From contig JAHRFE010000015.1 of the NCBI GenBank assembly GCA_019084245.1, forward strand, positions 124,001 through 188,000: a stretch of 64,000 nt of DNA. The letters are read 5' to 3'. Positions 1 through 9,121 of the stretch are shown here, piece by piece (position 1 is the first letter of the stretch; every line of letters begins with the position of its first letter). Under the pieces are notes generated by a model. It had not been told where the DNA came from. It ran no database searches and saw nothing but the letters and a program-made list of their open reading frames with translations. The translations under genes and the position numbers were made by a program. The stretch is from Hoeflea sp. GTDB taxonomy: Bacteria > Pseudomonadota > Alphaproteobacteria > Rhizobiales > Rhizobiaceae.

Positions 1-696
1 GGTCGGGACCGTTGCGGTTTCGAGAGTTTCCACCGGCTCCGAACGCCGGATTCGCTTCACATTCGTCAACTCCCAGACGCCGTCGCCCAGCACGGCGCTC
101 TCGGCCTCAAGACGCTCTCGGATCCGCTGCTCGTCGTCAAAAAGGAAGAATGTGGCGCCCGACAGCCTGGTGCCGCCCTCGGAGGTGGCCCGGGCTCCCA
201 GGACCGTGTCCCCGGCCTCGGTCCTCTGCCTCAGCCACGGGGCAGCGGCGCTGGTCTGCCGTACCCCCAGATTGCGCTCGACAACGATGGTCTCGGCAAA
301 TTGCAGCGCATTCGCCGCGAATGTGTTCAGGGCGGTGATCGACAGGGCTCCGATCAGCAGGTTGGCCAGAACCAGCGGGGCGAGAAACTGCCAGGCCGAC
401 ACGCCCGCCGCGCGGGTGACCACTAGCTCGTATTTGCGGTTGAGCTGCAGAAGCGTCGCAATCGAAGCGATCAAGACCACGAAGGGAATCACCGCCTGCA
501 GCACGGTCGGGACCCTCAGCATCGAGATGAACAGGCCCGTGAGAACAGTGTAATCCACTGCCGCCGAGAGCCGCCGGCTGGACTCATTGAAATCCACAAG
601 GAAAATCAGAAACAGGACCGCCAGGCAGTAGGTCACGAACGTGACCATGTATCGCCTGAAGAAATAGCGCGACAATGTCGGGACCAGGAAGCTCAT
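1..696 (-). CDS. lptG: LPS export ABC transporter permease LptG (5' part, cut by window edge)
   Basis: Inner-membrane permease of the LptB2FG machine, which extracts lipopolysaccharide from the inner membrane and hands it to the LptC/LptA bridge. The first 232 residues are visible and run without a stop to the window edge. They open with MSFLVPTLSRYFFRRY, the basic juxtamembrane start typical of the YjgP/YjgQ family, followed by hydrophobic segments near residues 17-36, 57-80 and 95-125. The periplasmic beta-jellyroll and last helices lie outside the window. The ATG overlaps the lptF stop (ATGA), so the two subunits are probably translationally coupled. LptG rather than LptF is inferred from its second position in the pair. 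Confidence 0.9.
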   Translation of the reverse strand, partial: MSFLVPTLSRYFFRRYMVTFVTYCLAVLFLIFLVDFNESSRRLSAAVDYTVLTGLFISMLRVPTVLQAVIPFVVLIASIATLLQLNRKYELVVTRAAGVSAWQFLAPLVLANLLIGALSITALNTFAANALQFAETIVVERNLGVRQTSAAAPWLRQRTEAGDTVLGARATSEGGTRLSGATFFLFDDEQRIRERLEAESAVLGDGVWELTNVKRIRRSEPVETLETATVPT

Positions 697-1892
697 GCCG
701 ATGGCCCGTCGCTGGCCGTGCGGCGCCAGTTCTGCAGGCGCTTGAGCCGTGCGGTCGCGGATTCAAGCAAGCGGTCATTCAGTCTCGCCCAGGCCTTGGG
801 GATCGTCAGCGTTCGGCCGGTCAGCGCCAGGATGCCGAAAACCAGAATGATTGCTGCGGGGACCGCATAGGTCAGATATTCCATCGTGACGCTCAAACCG
901 GCTTCTTCGCTGCTGTAAAAGCCGAAACCGCGCGCACTGAGCGTGATTGCCGCCACCAGTGCTCCATTTTGGAATTGCTCATGCCGATTGGAGCGGGCCT
1001 TGCCCAGAAACACAAACGCCACCAGGCCGAAAGCCAGCGGATACATCCATGTGGAAAAGCGCTGCACCAATTCGATCTTGATGATGTGACGCGCTTTCTG
1101 GGTGTAAAAGTCGTCCGGGGAAGGGTTGAGCAGATAGGCCGTGGGTTGTTCCTTGGGCCGGCGAACGGAAGCTTGTCCTGCCGGAATAAACGCCGCCATG
1201 TCCAGCGCGTAGGATGTGAAGGTGACAATCGAGATCTGGTCGCTCGACAGGCTGCGCTGCTGCAACTCGCCATCAACAAGGTAGAGGATGTCCTTGTCGC
1301 CGCTGCTCTTGATGACGCCGCTGCGGGCATAATAGATGGTTTCGCTGTCTTCCGTACGGGAATCGGCCAGGAAGATGCCGCTCAGCTCGCCGCCGGGCAG
1401 TTTCTCGTTGACCTGAACGAATAGCCCCTTCTCAAGCTGCATGAACGTACCCGAACGCACCGCCACCGAAAACAGGTCGGATTGCGCCTGTGTGAGCACG
1501 TCATAGAGCTTGCGGTTCGACCACGGCTCAACGAAATTGGCCACCAGAAGCACCATGATCGACATGGCGGCGGCGAGCGCCAGCACCGGCTTGAGAACCG
1601 TCACCGGCCTGACACCCGCGGCCTCCACGACCACAAGCTCGCTGTCGGCATTCATGCCCGAAAGCACCTGACTGACCCCGATCAGCAGGGCAAAAGGCGC
1701 CACAATGGAAAGCACCGAGGGGATGAGGGTGGCCGCCAACAGCAGGAATGCGCCGATCGCCTGTCCCGTTGTGGTCAGCACATCGACGCGGATCAGCACC
1801 TGCGTGGTCATGACCAGGATGGTGACCGAGGCGAGTGACCAGAAGGTCAGCATGCTCATGCGGCGCAATATGTAACGTTCGATTTGCTTCAT
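693..1892 (-). CDS. lptF: LPS export ABC transporter permease LptF
   Basis: Partner permease of LptG in the LptB2FG lipopolysaccharide extractor of the inner membrane. The 399-residue product begins MKQIERYILRRMSMLTFWSL, the amphipathic start plus first helix typical of the family. It has three N-terminal membrane helices, a soluble periplasmic domain around residues 130-270 and three C-terminal helices. An upstream in-frame start would add 27 residues, but family alignment memory favours the internal ATG at 1892. The gene is transcribed away from pepA and shares the 469-base divergent region with it. It overlaps lptG by four bases. Confidence 0.93.
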   Translation of the reverse strand: MKQIERYILRRMSMLTFWSLASVTILVMTTQVLIRVDVLTTTGQAIGAFLLLAATLIPSVLSIVAPFALLIGVSQVLSGMNADSELVVVEAAGVRPVTVLKPVLALAAAMSIMVLLVANFVEPWSNRKLYDVLTQAQSDLFSVAVRSGTFMQLEKGLFVQVNEKLPGGELSGIFLADSRTEDSETIYYARSGVIKSSGDKDILYLVDGELQQRSLSSDQISIVTFTSYALDMAAFIPAGQASVRRPKEQPTAYLLNPSPDDFYTQKARHIIKIELVQRFSTWMYPLAFGLVAFVFLGKARSNRHEQFQNGALVAAITLSARGFGFYSSEEAGLSVTMEYLTYAVPAAIILVFGILALTGRTLTIPKAWARLNDRLLESATARLKRLQNWRRTASDGPSA

Positions 1893-2361
1893 TGCGCCTT
1901 TCCGGAGCAAGCGGCGGGCAGCGCCTTGATTCGCTTGGGCGCTTGTGACTGCTGGCTGGACCACGCCCACCATGCACCAGCCTTACTAAACTGCAAATTG
2001 GATAATCTGTGGCAAATAAACACGGTTAACCGTTTCTTGCAGCGGTGTCGCGCAAATGCAATATTGGCCGAAGTGCCCATTGCCATGCTAGTGGTGCGAT
2101 CCGGGCAGACGGTTCCCGTCTGTCCGGTCAGATCGCCCCACCCGATCAATAGCTTGTGGGCTGACTTTTCGAAACAGACGGGAACCATCTGTTTCGGTCA
2201 GACCACCAGGTCAGGACTTGATGCATCCATCTCGCCTCAAGCCGTTTCCGAATCTGGGCGGTACCCAACCCGCGCCCTGATCCGCACATGGGCGCTTGCC
2301 TTCTGTCTCGAAAACGAGAACATCGAGGGCAACGCCAATTACAAAATCCATTGGAGCCGTT
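1893..2361. other. Divergent intergenic region lptF/pepA
   Basis: This 469-base gap must hold the promoters of both lptF (leftward) and pepA (rightward). Its main visible content is a full copy of a 121-bp palindromic repeat (about 2089-2209). An AT-richer stretch at about 1985-2040 is a plausible site for the lptF promoter. I see no convincing gene; the short open frames here run through the repeat. Confidence 0.6.
2089..2209. repeat. Dispersed palindromic intergenic element, copy 1 (full length)
   Basis: A 121-bp element whose ends are near-inverted (TAGTGGT at 2089-2095, ACCACCAG at 2202-2209). It contains two hairpins. Hairpin 1 has arms CCGGGCAGACGG (2101-2112) and CCGTCTGTCCGG (2116-2127) around a TTC loop. 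Hairpin 2 has arms CGAAACAGACGG (2170-2181) and CCATCTGTTTCG (2185-2196) around GAA, and is enclosed by CTGAC/GTCAG. It matches the copy at 41333-41453 at 110 of 121 positions without gaps, and the half copy at 50398-50476 at 70 of 79. The two-palindrome layout resembles rhizobial intergenic mosaic elements (RIME); that assignment is inference. Confidence 0.85.
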
Positions 2362-3849
2362 ATGTCGATAAGCATTGAAATCAGTTTTTCCAAAACCGCA
2401 AAAGTCTCAGAAGGACTGGTTGTCGCCTTGGGGTCTTCGGCTGCGCCCGTTTCCGCCGCCGCCAAAACCGCCGATCCCGCGGGTCAACTCGACAAGGCGG
2501 TCAAGGTCGCAGGCTTCACCGGCAAGTCCTTTTCGACCGTCGATGTGTTCGCGCCTGTCGATGCGCCCGCCGACCGGATCGCGCTTGTCGGAACCGGCGA
2601 TCCGGAAAAACTGTCCGCGCATGAGTGGATGCGCGTCGGCGGCAAGATGTTCTCCCTGATCGGCAAGGCTTCGAAAGTGACGGTGCTGCTGGGGGATGCG
2701 GATGTGCCCTCCACTGAAGCCGTGGCCGACGTGGCGCTGGGGTTGTTGATGCGGTCTTATTCCTTCGATACCTACAAGACCAAGAAAGGCGAGGATGACG
2801 ACAACGGATCCCGCAAGGTCAGCGTGGTGTTCCAGCACGATGATGCGGGCGATTGCAAGAAGGCCTTTGCCACCCGTCATGCCATCTGGGAAGGCGTCGA
2901 GCTGGCGCGCAACCTGGTCAATGAACCCGCCAATGTGCTCGGCCCGGTGGAGTTCGCCGACCGCGCCAAGGAACTCGAATCCCTGGGCGTGGAGGTTGAA
3001 ATCCTGACCGAGAAGGAAATGAAGAAGCTCAAGATGGAGGCGCTGCTCGGCGTATCCCTCGGCTCGCCGCGTCCACCGCGCCTGGCGATCATGCGCTGGC
3101 AGGGCGCCAAGCCCAAGGACAAGCCGGTGGCCTTCGTGGGCAAGGGCGTGGTCTTTGACACCGGCGGTGTGTCGATCAAGCCGGCGGCGGGCATGGAAGA
3201 CATGAAGGGGGACATGGGCGGAGCGGCCGCTGTCATCGGGCTGATGCATGTGCTGGCCGCGCGCAAGGCCAAGGTCAACGCGGTCGGCATCATCGGGCTG
3301 GTCGAGAACGCGGTCGACGGCGCCGCCCAGCGCCCGGGCGACATCGTCCGCTCGATGTCCGGCCAGACCATCGAGGTTATCAACACCGACGCCGAGGGCC
3401 GTCTGGTGCTGTGCGATGCGCTCACCTACTGCCAGGAGCGGTTCAAGCCGGCGATCATGATCAATCTTGCCACCCTGACCGGCGCCATCATCGTGGCGCT
3501 CGGGCCCCATCATGCCGGCCTGTTCTCCAACAATGACGACCTGTCCCAGGCGCTGACCAAGGCGGGCGAGGTGACCGAGGAGCGGGTCTGGCGGATGCCG
3601 CTGGGGTCCGACTACGACAAGATGATCGATTCCAAGTTCGCCGACATGAAGAACACCGGCGGCCGCCATGCCGGGGCGATCACTGCGGCGCAGTTCCTCA
3701 AGCGGTTTGTCAAGGACACGCCCTGGGCACATCTGGATATTGCAGGCACCGCGATGGGTTCGCCATCCACCGACATCAACCAGTCCTGGGCGTCCGGCTT
3801 TGGCGTACGGTTATTGGATGAGTTGGTGCGCGCCAACTACGAGAGCTAG
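2362..3849 (+). CDS. pepA: Leucyl aminopeptidase (M17, cytosol aminopeptidase)
   Basis: Dinuclear-metal exopeptidase that removes N-terminal residues from peptides in the cytoplasm; in some bacteria PepA also binds DNA. The product has 495 residues, the usual M17 size. Family hallmarks are the metal- and substrate-binding stretch [20 protein letters not shown] in the C-terminal half and the signature [10 protein letters not shown], with the catalytic Lys and Arg present. The ATG at 2362 has a GGAG-like ribosome site eight bases upstream; a longer frame from 2296 lacks one and adds a non-conserved tail. It is followed within six bases by holC, a common alphaproteobacterial arrangement. Confidence 0.95.
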   Translation: MSISIEISFSKTAKVSEGLVVALGSSAAPVSAAAKTADPAGQLDKAVKVAGFTGKSFSTVDVFAPVDAPADRIALVGTGDPEKLSAHEWMRVGGKMFSLIGKASKVTVLLGDADVPSTEAVADVALGLLMRSYSFDTYKTKKGEDDDNGSRKVSVVFQHDDAGDCKKAFATRHAIWEGVELARNLVNEPANVLGPVEFADRAKELESLGVEVEILTEKEMKKLKMEALLGVSLGSPRPPRLAIMRWQGAKPKDKPVAFVGKGVVFDTGGVSIKPAAGMEDMKGDMGGAAAVIGLMHVLAARKAKVNAVGIIGLVENAVDGAAQRPGDIVRSMSGQTIEVINTDAEGRLVLCDALTYCQERFKPAIMINLATLTGAIIVALGPHHAGLFSNNDDLSQALTKAGEVTEERVWRMPLGSDYDKMIDSKFADMKNTGGRHAGAITAAQFLKRFVKDTPWAHLDIAGTAMGSPSTDINQSWASGFGVRLLDELVRANYES

Positions 3850-3855
3850 GAAGCG

Positions 3856-4305
3856 GTGGCCGAAGTCCTGTTCTATCACCTGACGGAATCGAGGCTTGAA
3901 GAGGCGCTGCCGCCGCTTCTGGAGAAAAGCCTGGACCGCGGCTGGAGTGTGTCCGTGCATATGGGCAGCGAGGAACGCTGCGCGGCGCTCGACAGCCATC
4001 TCTGGACCTTCCGGGAGGACAGTTTCCTGCCGCATGGCGTCGACCACGGACCTCACGCGGCGCGCCAGCCTGTGCTGCTGACGCTTGGCGGTGACGCCGC
4101 GAACGGGGCCACTGTCCGGTTTGTCGCCGATGGCGCCGACATACCGGCGCTCGACGGCGTAGAACGGCTGGTAATGATGTTTGACGGCCATGATCAACAG
4201 CAGCTCGAGGCCGCGCGCGCTCAATGGAAGACCCTCAAGTCCGGCGGTCATACGCTGACCTACTGGCAGCAAACGCCCGACAGGCGCTGGGAGAAGAAGG
4301 CCTGA
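3856..4305 (+). CDS. holC: DNA polymerase III chi subunit
   Basis: Chi subunit of the DNA polymerase III clamp-loader complex, which links the loader to single-strand-binding protein. The 149-residue product starts with AEVLFYHLTESRLEEALPPL and carries the chi-family pattern of an alpha/beta fold ending in a conserved W-K-T-L and Y-W-Q stretch. It begins at GTG (3856) six bases after pepA, with AGGAAG as ribosome site overlapping the pepA stop, so the pair looks like one operon. A bidirectional terminator hairpin follows. Confidence 0.88.
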   Translation: MAEVLFYHLTESRLEEALPPLLEKSLDRGWSVSVHMGSEERCAALDSHLWTFREDSFLPHGVDHGPHAARQPVLLTLGGDAANGATVRFVADGADIPALDGVERLVMMFDGHDQQQLEAARAQWKTLKSGGHTLTYWQQTPDRRWEKKA

Positions 4306-4327
4306 GAGGCTGTCTGCCTCAAACGAA

Positions 4328-4359
4328 AAATCCCTCCGGACGCGTTTCCGGAGGGATTT
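4328..4359. terminator. Bidirectional intrinsic terminator between holC and chemoreceptor gene
   Basis: Perfect 13-bp inverted repeat with arms AAATCCCTCCGGA (4328-4340) and TCCGGAGGGATTT (4347-4359) and a six-base loop. A/T runs flank both sides, so it can end transcripts from both converging genes. Confidence 0.85.
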
Positions 4360-4393
4360 GTCATCGGCGGAATTCCTGATCAGGCGAGGGGGC

Positions 4394-6172
4394 TCAAAAC
4401 TCTTCCCATTCCGAGGTATCGACGGCGGCATTGCCGTGAAAGGCCTGCTTCTGCCGGGGTGGGGCCCCACGCTGGGGAGCCGCCGCAGGGGTTGAGCTGA
4501 CGGCCCGTGGCGCGCTGTAGCCGGAGTTGCCGTCCGTCTTGAACCGCGTGAGCAGATGGAACAGCGATGCCGCTTCCTGCGCCAGGCTGTGGCTGGCCGC
4601 GGTAGATTGCTCAACCATCGCGGCATTCTGCTGCGTGCCCTGGTCCATGGTGTTGACCGCCATGTTGATCTCGTTCAGTCCGGTGGACTGCTCACGCGAT
4701 CCGGTGACGATCGCCTCGACATTGGCGTTGATCTGCTTGACCTGCTCGACAATGTTGACAAGCGCCTTGCCGGTCTCGCCAACCAGCGCCACGCCGCTCT
4801 TGACCTGATCGCCCGACGCGGTGATGAGGCCCTTGATCTCCTTGGCGGCGGTCGCGGTTCGCTGGGCGAGTTCGCGCACTTCCTGGGCGACCACGCCAAA
4901 TCCACGGCCGGCTTCTCCGGCGCGCGCCGCTTCCACGCCGGCGTTGAGCGCCAGCAGGTTGGTCTGGAAGGCGATGTCGTCAATCACGTTGATGATGTTG
5001 GCGATGGCTTTCGACGAGCTTTCGATCTCGGCCATGGCGATCACGGCCTTGTCGACCACCTGACCGGACGTTTCGGCGTCCTTCTTGGTCTTGGCGACCA
5101 GCTGACCCGCCTCATCAGCGCGTTCGCTTGACGCCGCGACGGTCTTGGTGATTTCCTCAAGTGCTGCCGCGGTTTCCTCGACCGATGCCGCCTGGTTCTC
5201 GGTCCGCTTGGCCAGGTCGTCAGCAGCGATGCGGATTTCCTCGGAACCGGATGAGATCGCCCTGGCATTCTCCGAAACCGACTGCATGGCCTCGCACAGG
5301 CCCTTGCTCGCGATGTTGAAATTGACCCGCAACGGCTCCAGCGCGGGCTGGTAAGGTTGGTCGATGCGGACGGTCAGGTCGCCATCGGCCAAGCGCTCGA
5401 GCCCGTTCGACAGTGACGTCACATTGCTGACGCGCTCGGTCACGTCGGTTGCGAATTTGACAACCTTGAAGACCTTGCCGTCCGCATCGAAGATCGGATT
5501 GTAGGAGGCCTGGATATGGACCCGCTTTCCGGCCTTGCCGATGCGAAGGAACTCGTCCGAAAAGAACTCGCCGCTGCCGAGCTTTTTCCAGAACTGGGCA
5601 TAGTCGGGGCTCTCGGCATAAGTCGTCTCGCAAAACATCCGGTGATGCTTGCCGGCGATTTCGGAAAGGCTGTAGCCAAGAGTGCTGAGAAAATTCTCGT
5701 TTGCGGTGATGATCGTGCCATCGAGGTTGAACTCGATCATCGCCTGCGCGCGCGAAATGGCTGCAATCTTGCCGCTGTCTTCGGCCGCCTTGAGCTTCTG
5801 GGCGGTCACATCGGTTGCAAACTTGATCACCTTGTAGGGTTTGCCGCCGCGCAGGACCGGATTGTAGCTCGCCTCGATCCAGATCTCCTTGCCGCCTTTG
5901 CCGATCCGCTTGTACTGCGCCTTGTCGTACTCGCCAAGGCCGAGCTTCCTCCAGAATTCGCCGTAAGCCGGGGCGGCTGCTTCCGCAGGGTCGACAAAGA
6001 TGCGGTGGTGTTTGCCCTTGATTTCAGAGAGCGCATATCCAAGTGCCTGGCAGAAGCTGTCATTGGCGGTGAGGATGTTGCCGGACATGTCAAACTCGAT
6101 GACGGCCAGCGACTTTCTCAATGCAGTGAGAATGTTCCTGTCATCTGAAGAGAGGATGGTGTGGAAGCTCAT
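4394..6172 (-). CDS. Soluble methyl-accepting chemotaxis protein with two PAS domains
   Basis: Cytoplasmic chemoreceptor signalling to CheA/CheW. The 592 residues contain two closely similar PAS/PAC domains (about 15-120 and 137-245, each ending F-A-T-D-V-T), a HAMP-like linker (about 250-300) and a methyl-accepting signalling domain. The hairpin tip is recognisable around DDIAFQTNLLALNAGVEAAR. There is no membrane-spanning segment, so it should sense an internal signal such as redox state or a PAS-bound cofactor. The last residues are EWEEF, matching the aromatic pentapeptide that tethers CheR/CheB. The start at 6172 has GGAGA upstream; a frame extending 44 residues further is not supported. 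No che genes are nearby, so its array is unknown. Confidence 0.93.
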   Translation of the reverse strand: MSFHTILSSDDRNILTALRKSLAVIEFDMSGNILTANDSFCQALGYALSEIKGKHHRIFVDPAEAAAPAYGEFWRKLGLGEYDKAQYKRIGKGGKEIWIEASYNPVLRGGKPYKVIKFATDVTAQKLKAAEDSGKIAAISRAQAMIEFNLDGTIITANENFLSTLGYSLSEIAGKHHRMFCETTYAESPDYAQFWKKLGSGEFFSDEFLRIGKAGKRVHIQASYNPIFDADGKVFKVVKFATDVTERVSNVTSLSNGLERLADGDLTVRIDQPYQPALEPLRVNFNIASKGLCEAMQSVSENARAISSGSEEIRIAADDLAKRTENQAASVEETAAALEEITKTVAASSERADEAGQLVAKTKKDAETSGQVVDKAVIAMAEIESSSKAIANIINVIDDIAFQTNLLALNAGVEAARAGEAGRGFGVVAQEVRELAQRTATAAKEIKGLITASGDQVKSGVALVGETGKALVNIVEQVKQINANVEAIVTGSREQSTGLNEINMAVNTMDQGTQQNAAMVEQSTAASHSLAQEAASLFHLLTRFKTDGNSGYSAPRAVSSTPAAAPQRGAPPRQKQAFHGNAAVDTSEWEEF

Positions 6173-6646
6173 TCGGTCGTCTCCAGTAGGTTCGTTCCAT
6201 TCGCGCCGTTTCGCTGGAGATGGATCTTCCCCTGTGCGGAAACAGTGTTCCTCGATGGGCCGGCTGTTGGCACAGCTCGCCTCAACGCAAAACCAGAATC
6301 GCAAAAATCGGTGTTTGAAACGTTAATGAACCGAGCAGAAGCATTACAATTTCTTGTACAGATTATTCGAACTGATAAATCGCCTGCCCTCAAACTTGAG
6401 TGACTGCAATGGAGATATTTAAAGCTATAAGTTGCATGTATAAATCAATAGCAATTGGAGTGATATTTGGGATGAAAAAACTGCAAACAAGTGCTGGCAA
6501 GCAGTGGTCCACGCCATTGTTTCAAAAAAATACTGTTGGCTGAAAGTAAAGACTCGCATTGGTACACATGCTGAAATAGATGCAACTTTATAGATATATA
6601 TGCTGACGGACCCGTGAACATCCTCGGTCGCGGGTGTCGGATGGAG
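6173..6646. other. AT-rich intergenic region upstream of the chemoreceptor
   Basis: This 474-base gap holds the promoter of the leftward chemoreceptor gene on its left side and ends at the ada stop on its right. By hand count, positions 6361-6600 are about 37% G+C, far below the flanking genes. I find no convincing gene, tRNA or operator; open frames here are short and have atypical composition. Confidence 0.55.
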
Positions 6647-7750
6647 TTACATCGGGTGTTCTTTGCCAGAGTTCGGAGCCAATCCGTCACGCCTTGGCGT
6701 AGCCGCATAGCGCCGCTCGATCTCGATCAGCTTCTGCTTGCGCCACAACCCGCCGCCATAGCCGGTCAGCGACCCGTCGGCGCCGATCACCCGGTGGCAG
6801 GGCACCAGCAGCGCGATCTGGTTGGCGCCATTGGCCCGCGCCACCGCCCGGACCGCCGAAGGGCGGCCGATCTGCTGGGCGATCATGCTGTAGCTTCTTG
6901 TCTCGCCGGCAGGGATGTCGACCAGCGCGTGCCAGACCGCCTTGGTGAAGTCGCTGCCATGGAACGCCAAGGGAACGCTGAAGCTTGGATCCAGCCCTGA
7001 GAAATAGGCGCCGAGTTCTGTTTCCAGGAGATCCATCGGGGCTTGCCGACCGATGCCGATTCGTCCCTTGAACAACTGGTGCATCCGGCGCAATTCGGTG
7101 GGCAGCGCCTTGCGGTCGGCGAATTCCAGAAGGTGCAGATGGGTTTGATCGCTGAGCGCGATCATTGCGCCGAGCGGCGTGTCGATGTAATCGGCCTTGA
7201 CAAGGGCGTCGCCCGAGAAGCTCTTCGGCGGCTGTCCCATCAGCCGCGCGAAGGCGGTGCGAAAGGCACTGGCGGACTCGAACCCCGCATCCATCTGCGC
7301 CTCGATCACCTTGCCGCCGCCTGCGAGCGCCACATGCCCGTTGCGCAGACGCTCAAGCCGCGCCATTTCCAGAAATGTCATGCCGAAATGCCGGTTGAAC
7401 ACCCGCCGCACGGTGGACGGGTCAAGGCCCATCCGGGCAATGTCGGGTTCGCTCCAGCGGTGTCCCTTGCGTTCTCCGAGGGCCGTGAGAAGCGCCTTGA
7501 TGGCTGGCTCCGCTTCCGCGGCTGGCGCCATGGGGTGGCATCTTCTGCAGGCGCGGTAGCCCGCCTGGAGGCATTCGCCGACGCTTGAGTAGAAGGTGCA
7601 GTTCTCAGGCTTGGGTTTGCGCGCGGGGCAGGTGAGGCGGCAGAAGATCCCGGTGGAACTCACACAGACATAGGCGCGCCCGTCATAGCTCGGGTCGCGC
7701 GCCAGAAGCGCTTGGTACAGGGTGGCGGTGTCAGGCAGATCAAACAGCAT
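6647..7750 (-). CDS. ada: Ada: bifunctional methylphosphotriester/O6-methylguanine methyltransferase and transcriptional activator
   Basis: Sensor and repair protein of the adaptive response to DNA alkylation. The 367 residues follow the Ada order. First comes an N-terminal zinc domain with four Cys ligands (C37, C41, C68, C71), one of which accepts methyl groups from phosphotriesters. An AraC-type helix-turn-helix region follows (about 85-180). The C-terminal methyltransferase has the PCHRVIG active site (acceptor C318), which repairs O6-methylguanine. All catalytic Cys residues are present, so both activities are expected. It stands alone; alkA or alkB are not adjacent. Confidence 0.94.
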   Translation of the reverse strand: MLFDLPDTATLYQALLARDPSYDGRAYVCVSSTGIFCRLTCPARKPKPENCTFYSSVGECLQAGYRACRRCHPMAPAAEAEPAIKALLTALGERKGHRWSEPDIARMGLDPSTVRRVFNRHFGMTFLEMARLERLRNGHVALAGGGKVIEAQMDAGFESASAFRTAFARLMGQPPKSFSGDALVKADYIDTPLGAMIALSDQTHLHLLEFADRKALPTELRRMHQLFKGRIGIGRQAPMDLLETELGAYFSGLDPSFSVPLAFHGSDFTKAVWHALVDIPAGETRSYSMIAQQIGRPSAVRAVARANGANQIALLVPCHRVIGADGSLTGYGGGLWRKQKLIEIERRYAATPRRDGLAPNSGKEHPM

Positions 7751-7906
7751 GGGAAGATCCTACCGCCGGGGTGGTGCGTCGTCAGCCTGATTTCGGGCGT
7801 CTATTCAAGATCAATCAAGTCGGCGGGACCATCCCGGACTCACTTTCTCAAGTCCGCGACTCACTATGCCAAGACCTGCCGCGAAGAGACTGAAATCACT
7901 CAAACT

Positions 7907-9121
7907 TTATTGATGACGCAGTGCCTCGATCGGATCCATCCGGGCAGCCCGGCGCGCGGGGAAGAAGCCGAAGACGATGCCCACCAGCGCTGAAAACGCA
8001 AAGGCCGCGAGCACGAGAGACGGATTGGGTGCAAAGGGAATCGACAACAGCCGCGACCCCAGAAGACCGAGCCCCAGTCCGAGCACGATGCCGATCAGCC
8101 CGCCGATCAGCGACAGCACGATGGATTCGACCAGGAACTGCAACAGCACCTGTCCCTCCGTCGCCCCCACCGCCAGCCTTATGCCGATCTCGCGGGTGCG
8201 CTCGGTGACCGAGACCAGCATGATGTTCATGATGCCGATGCCGCCGACGAGCAGGCTGACGGCGGCCACCGCCGAGAGCAGGCCGGTCAGCACGCTGGTG
8301 ATGCCGGTCAGCATCGAGGAGATCTGCTTCATGTCGAAGACATTGAAATCGTCCTCCTCGAAGGGGCCGATGCGCCTGCGCTCGCGCATCAGCCGCTCGA
8401 TGTCCGCCTTGGCCTTGTCGGTGGAGATCCCGGTGCGGATGGATGCGTAGATCATCGACACATCCTGGTTGCCGGCGATGCGCCGCTGGAAGGCGCGGAT
8501 CGGGATTAGCACGATGTCGTCCTGGTCGGTGCCGAAGCTTGACGCGCCCTTGGCCTCGAGCACGCCGATGACCCGGCAGGAGATCTGCTTCAATCTGATG
8601 CTGACGCCGAGCGGATCGCTGTTGCCGAACAGTTTTGCCCGCACGGTGCTGCCCAGTATGCAGGCCGACGAGCCGGTCCTGAGCTCGCTCTCGTAGAACG
8701 ACCGGCCGCTTGAGAGCGGCCAGTCGCGGGCGGTGAGAAACCGTGTGTCGGTGCCGGTCACGGTGGTCGAGGAGTTGATATTGCCGAAGATGACCGTCAT
8801 CGACCGCGAATTGCTGGGCGTGGCGACAGCGACACTGGCGATCTGCTCTTCGATGGCGTCGACATCCTTGAGCGTCAGGCTCGCAGCTGTCCCGCCCACG
8901 CCGGAGCCGGGACCTTGCGACGGCTGGCCCGGACGGATCATCAGGAGATTGGTGCCGAGCGTGGCGACATCGGCTTCCACCTGGTCGGTCGAGCCCTGGC
9001 CGACGGTCACCATGGCGATCACCGCGGCAACGCCGATGACGATGCCCAGAACCGTCAGGAACGACCGGAACATGTTGCGCATAATCGCCTGCAGGGCGAG
9101 CCGCACCGCTTCATAGAGCAT
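7907..9121 (-). CDS. MacB-type ABC transporter permease
   Basis: Inner-membrane permease of a MacAB-like tripartite efflux system. The 404 residues begin with a helix near 15-40 (FRSFLTVLGIVIGVAAVIAM), followed by a large periplasmic MacB_PCD domain (about 45-265) and three helices of the FtsX domain (about 280-400) containing ERTREIGIRLAVGA, a family signature. The ATPase is a separate gene immediately upstream, overlapping by 11 bases, unlike E. coli MacB where both parts are fused. The substrate (macrolide, peptide, lipid or other) cannot be read from sequence. Confidence 0.9.
   Translation of the reverse strand: MLYEAVRLALQAIMRNMFRSFLTVLGIVIGVAAVIAMVTVGQGSTDQVEADVATLGTNLLMIRPGQPSQGPGSGVGGTAASLTLKDVDAIEEQIASVAVATPSNSRSMTVIFGNINSSTTVTGTDTRFLTARDWPLSSGRSFYESELRTGSSACILGSTVRAKLFGNSDPLGVSIRLKQISCRVIGVLEAKGASSFGTDQDDIVLIPIRAFQRRIAGNQDVSMIYASIRTGISTDKAKADIERLMRERRRIGPFEEDDFNVFDMKQISSMLTGITSVLTGLLSAVAAVSLLVGGIGIMNIMLVSVTERTREIGIRLAVGATEGQVLLQFLVESIVLSLIGGLIGIVLGLGLGLLGSRLLSIPFAPNPSLVLAAFAFSALVGIVFGFFPARRAARMDPIEALRHQ

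Noticed and set aside
1889-2188. Open frame across the lptF/pepA gap
   Set aside because: It runs through the palindromic repeat, and its codons reflect the repeat rather than coding selection.
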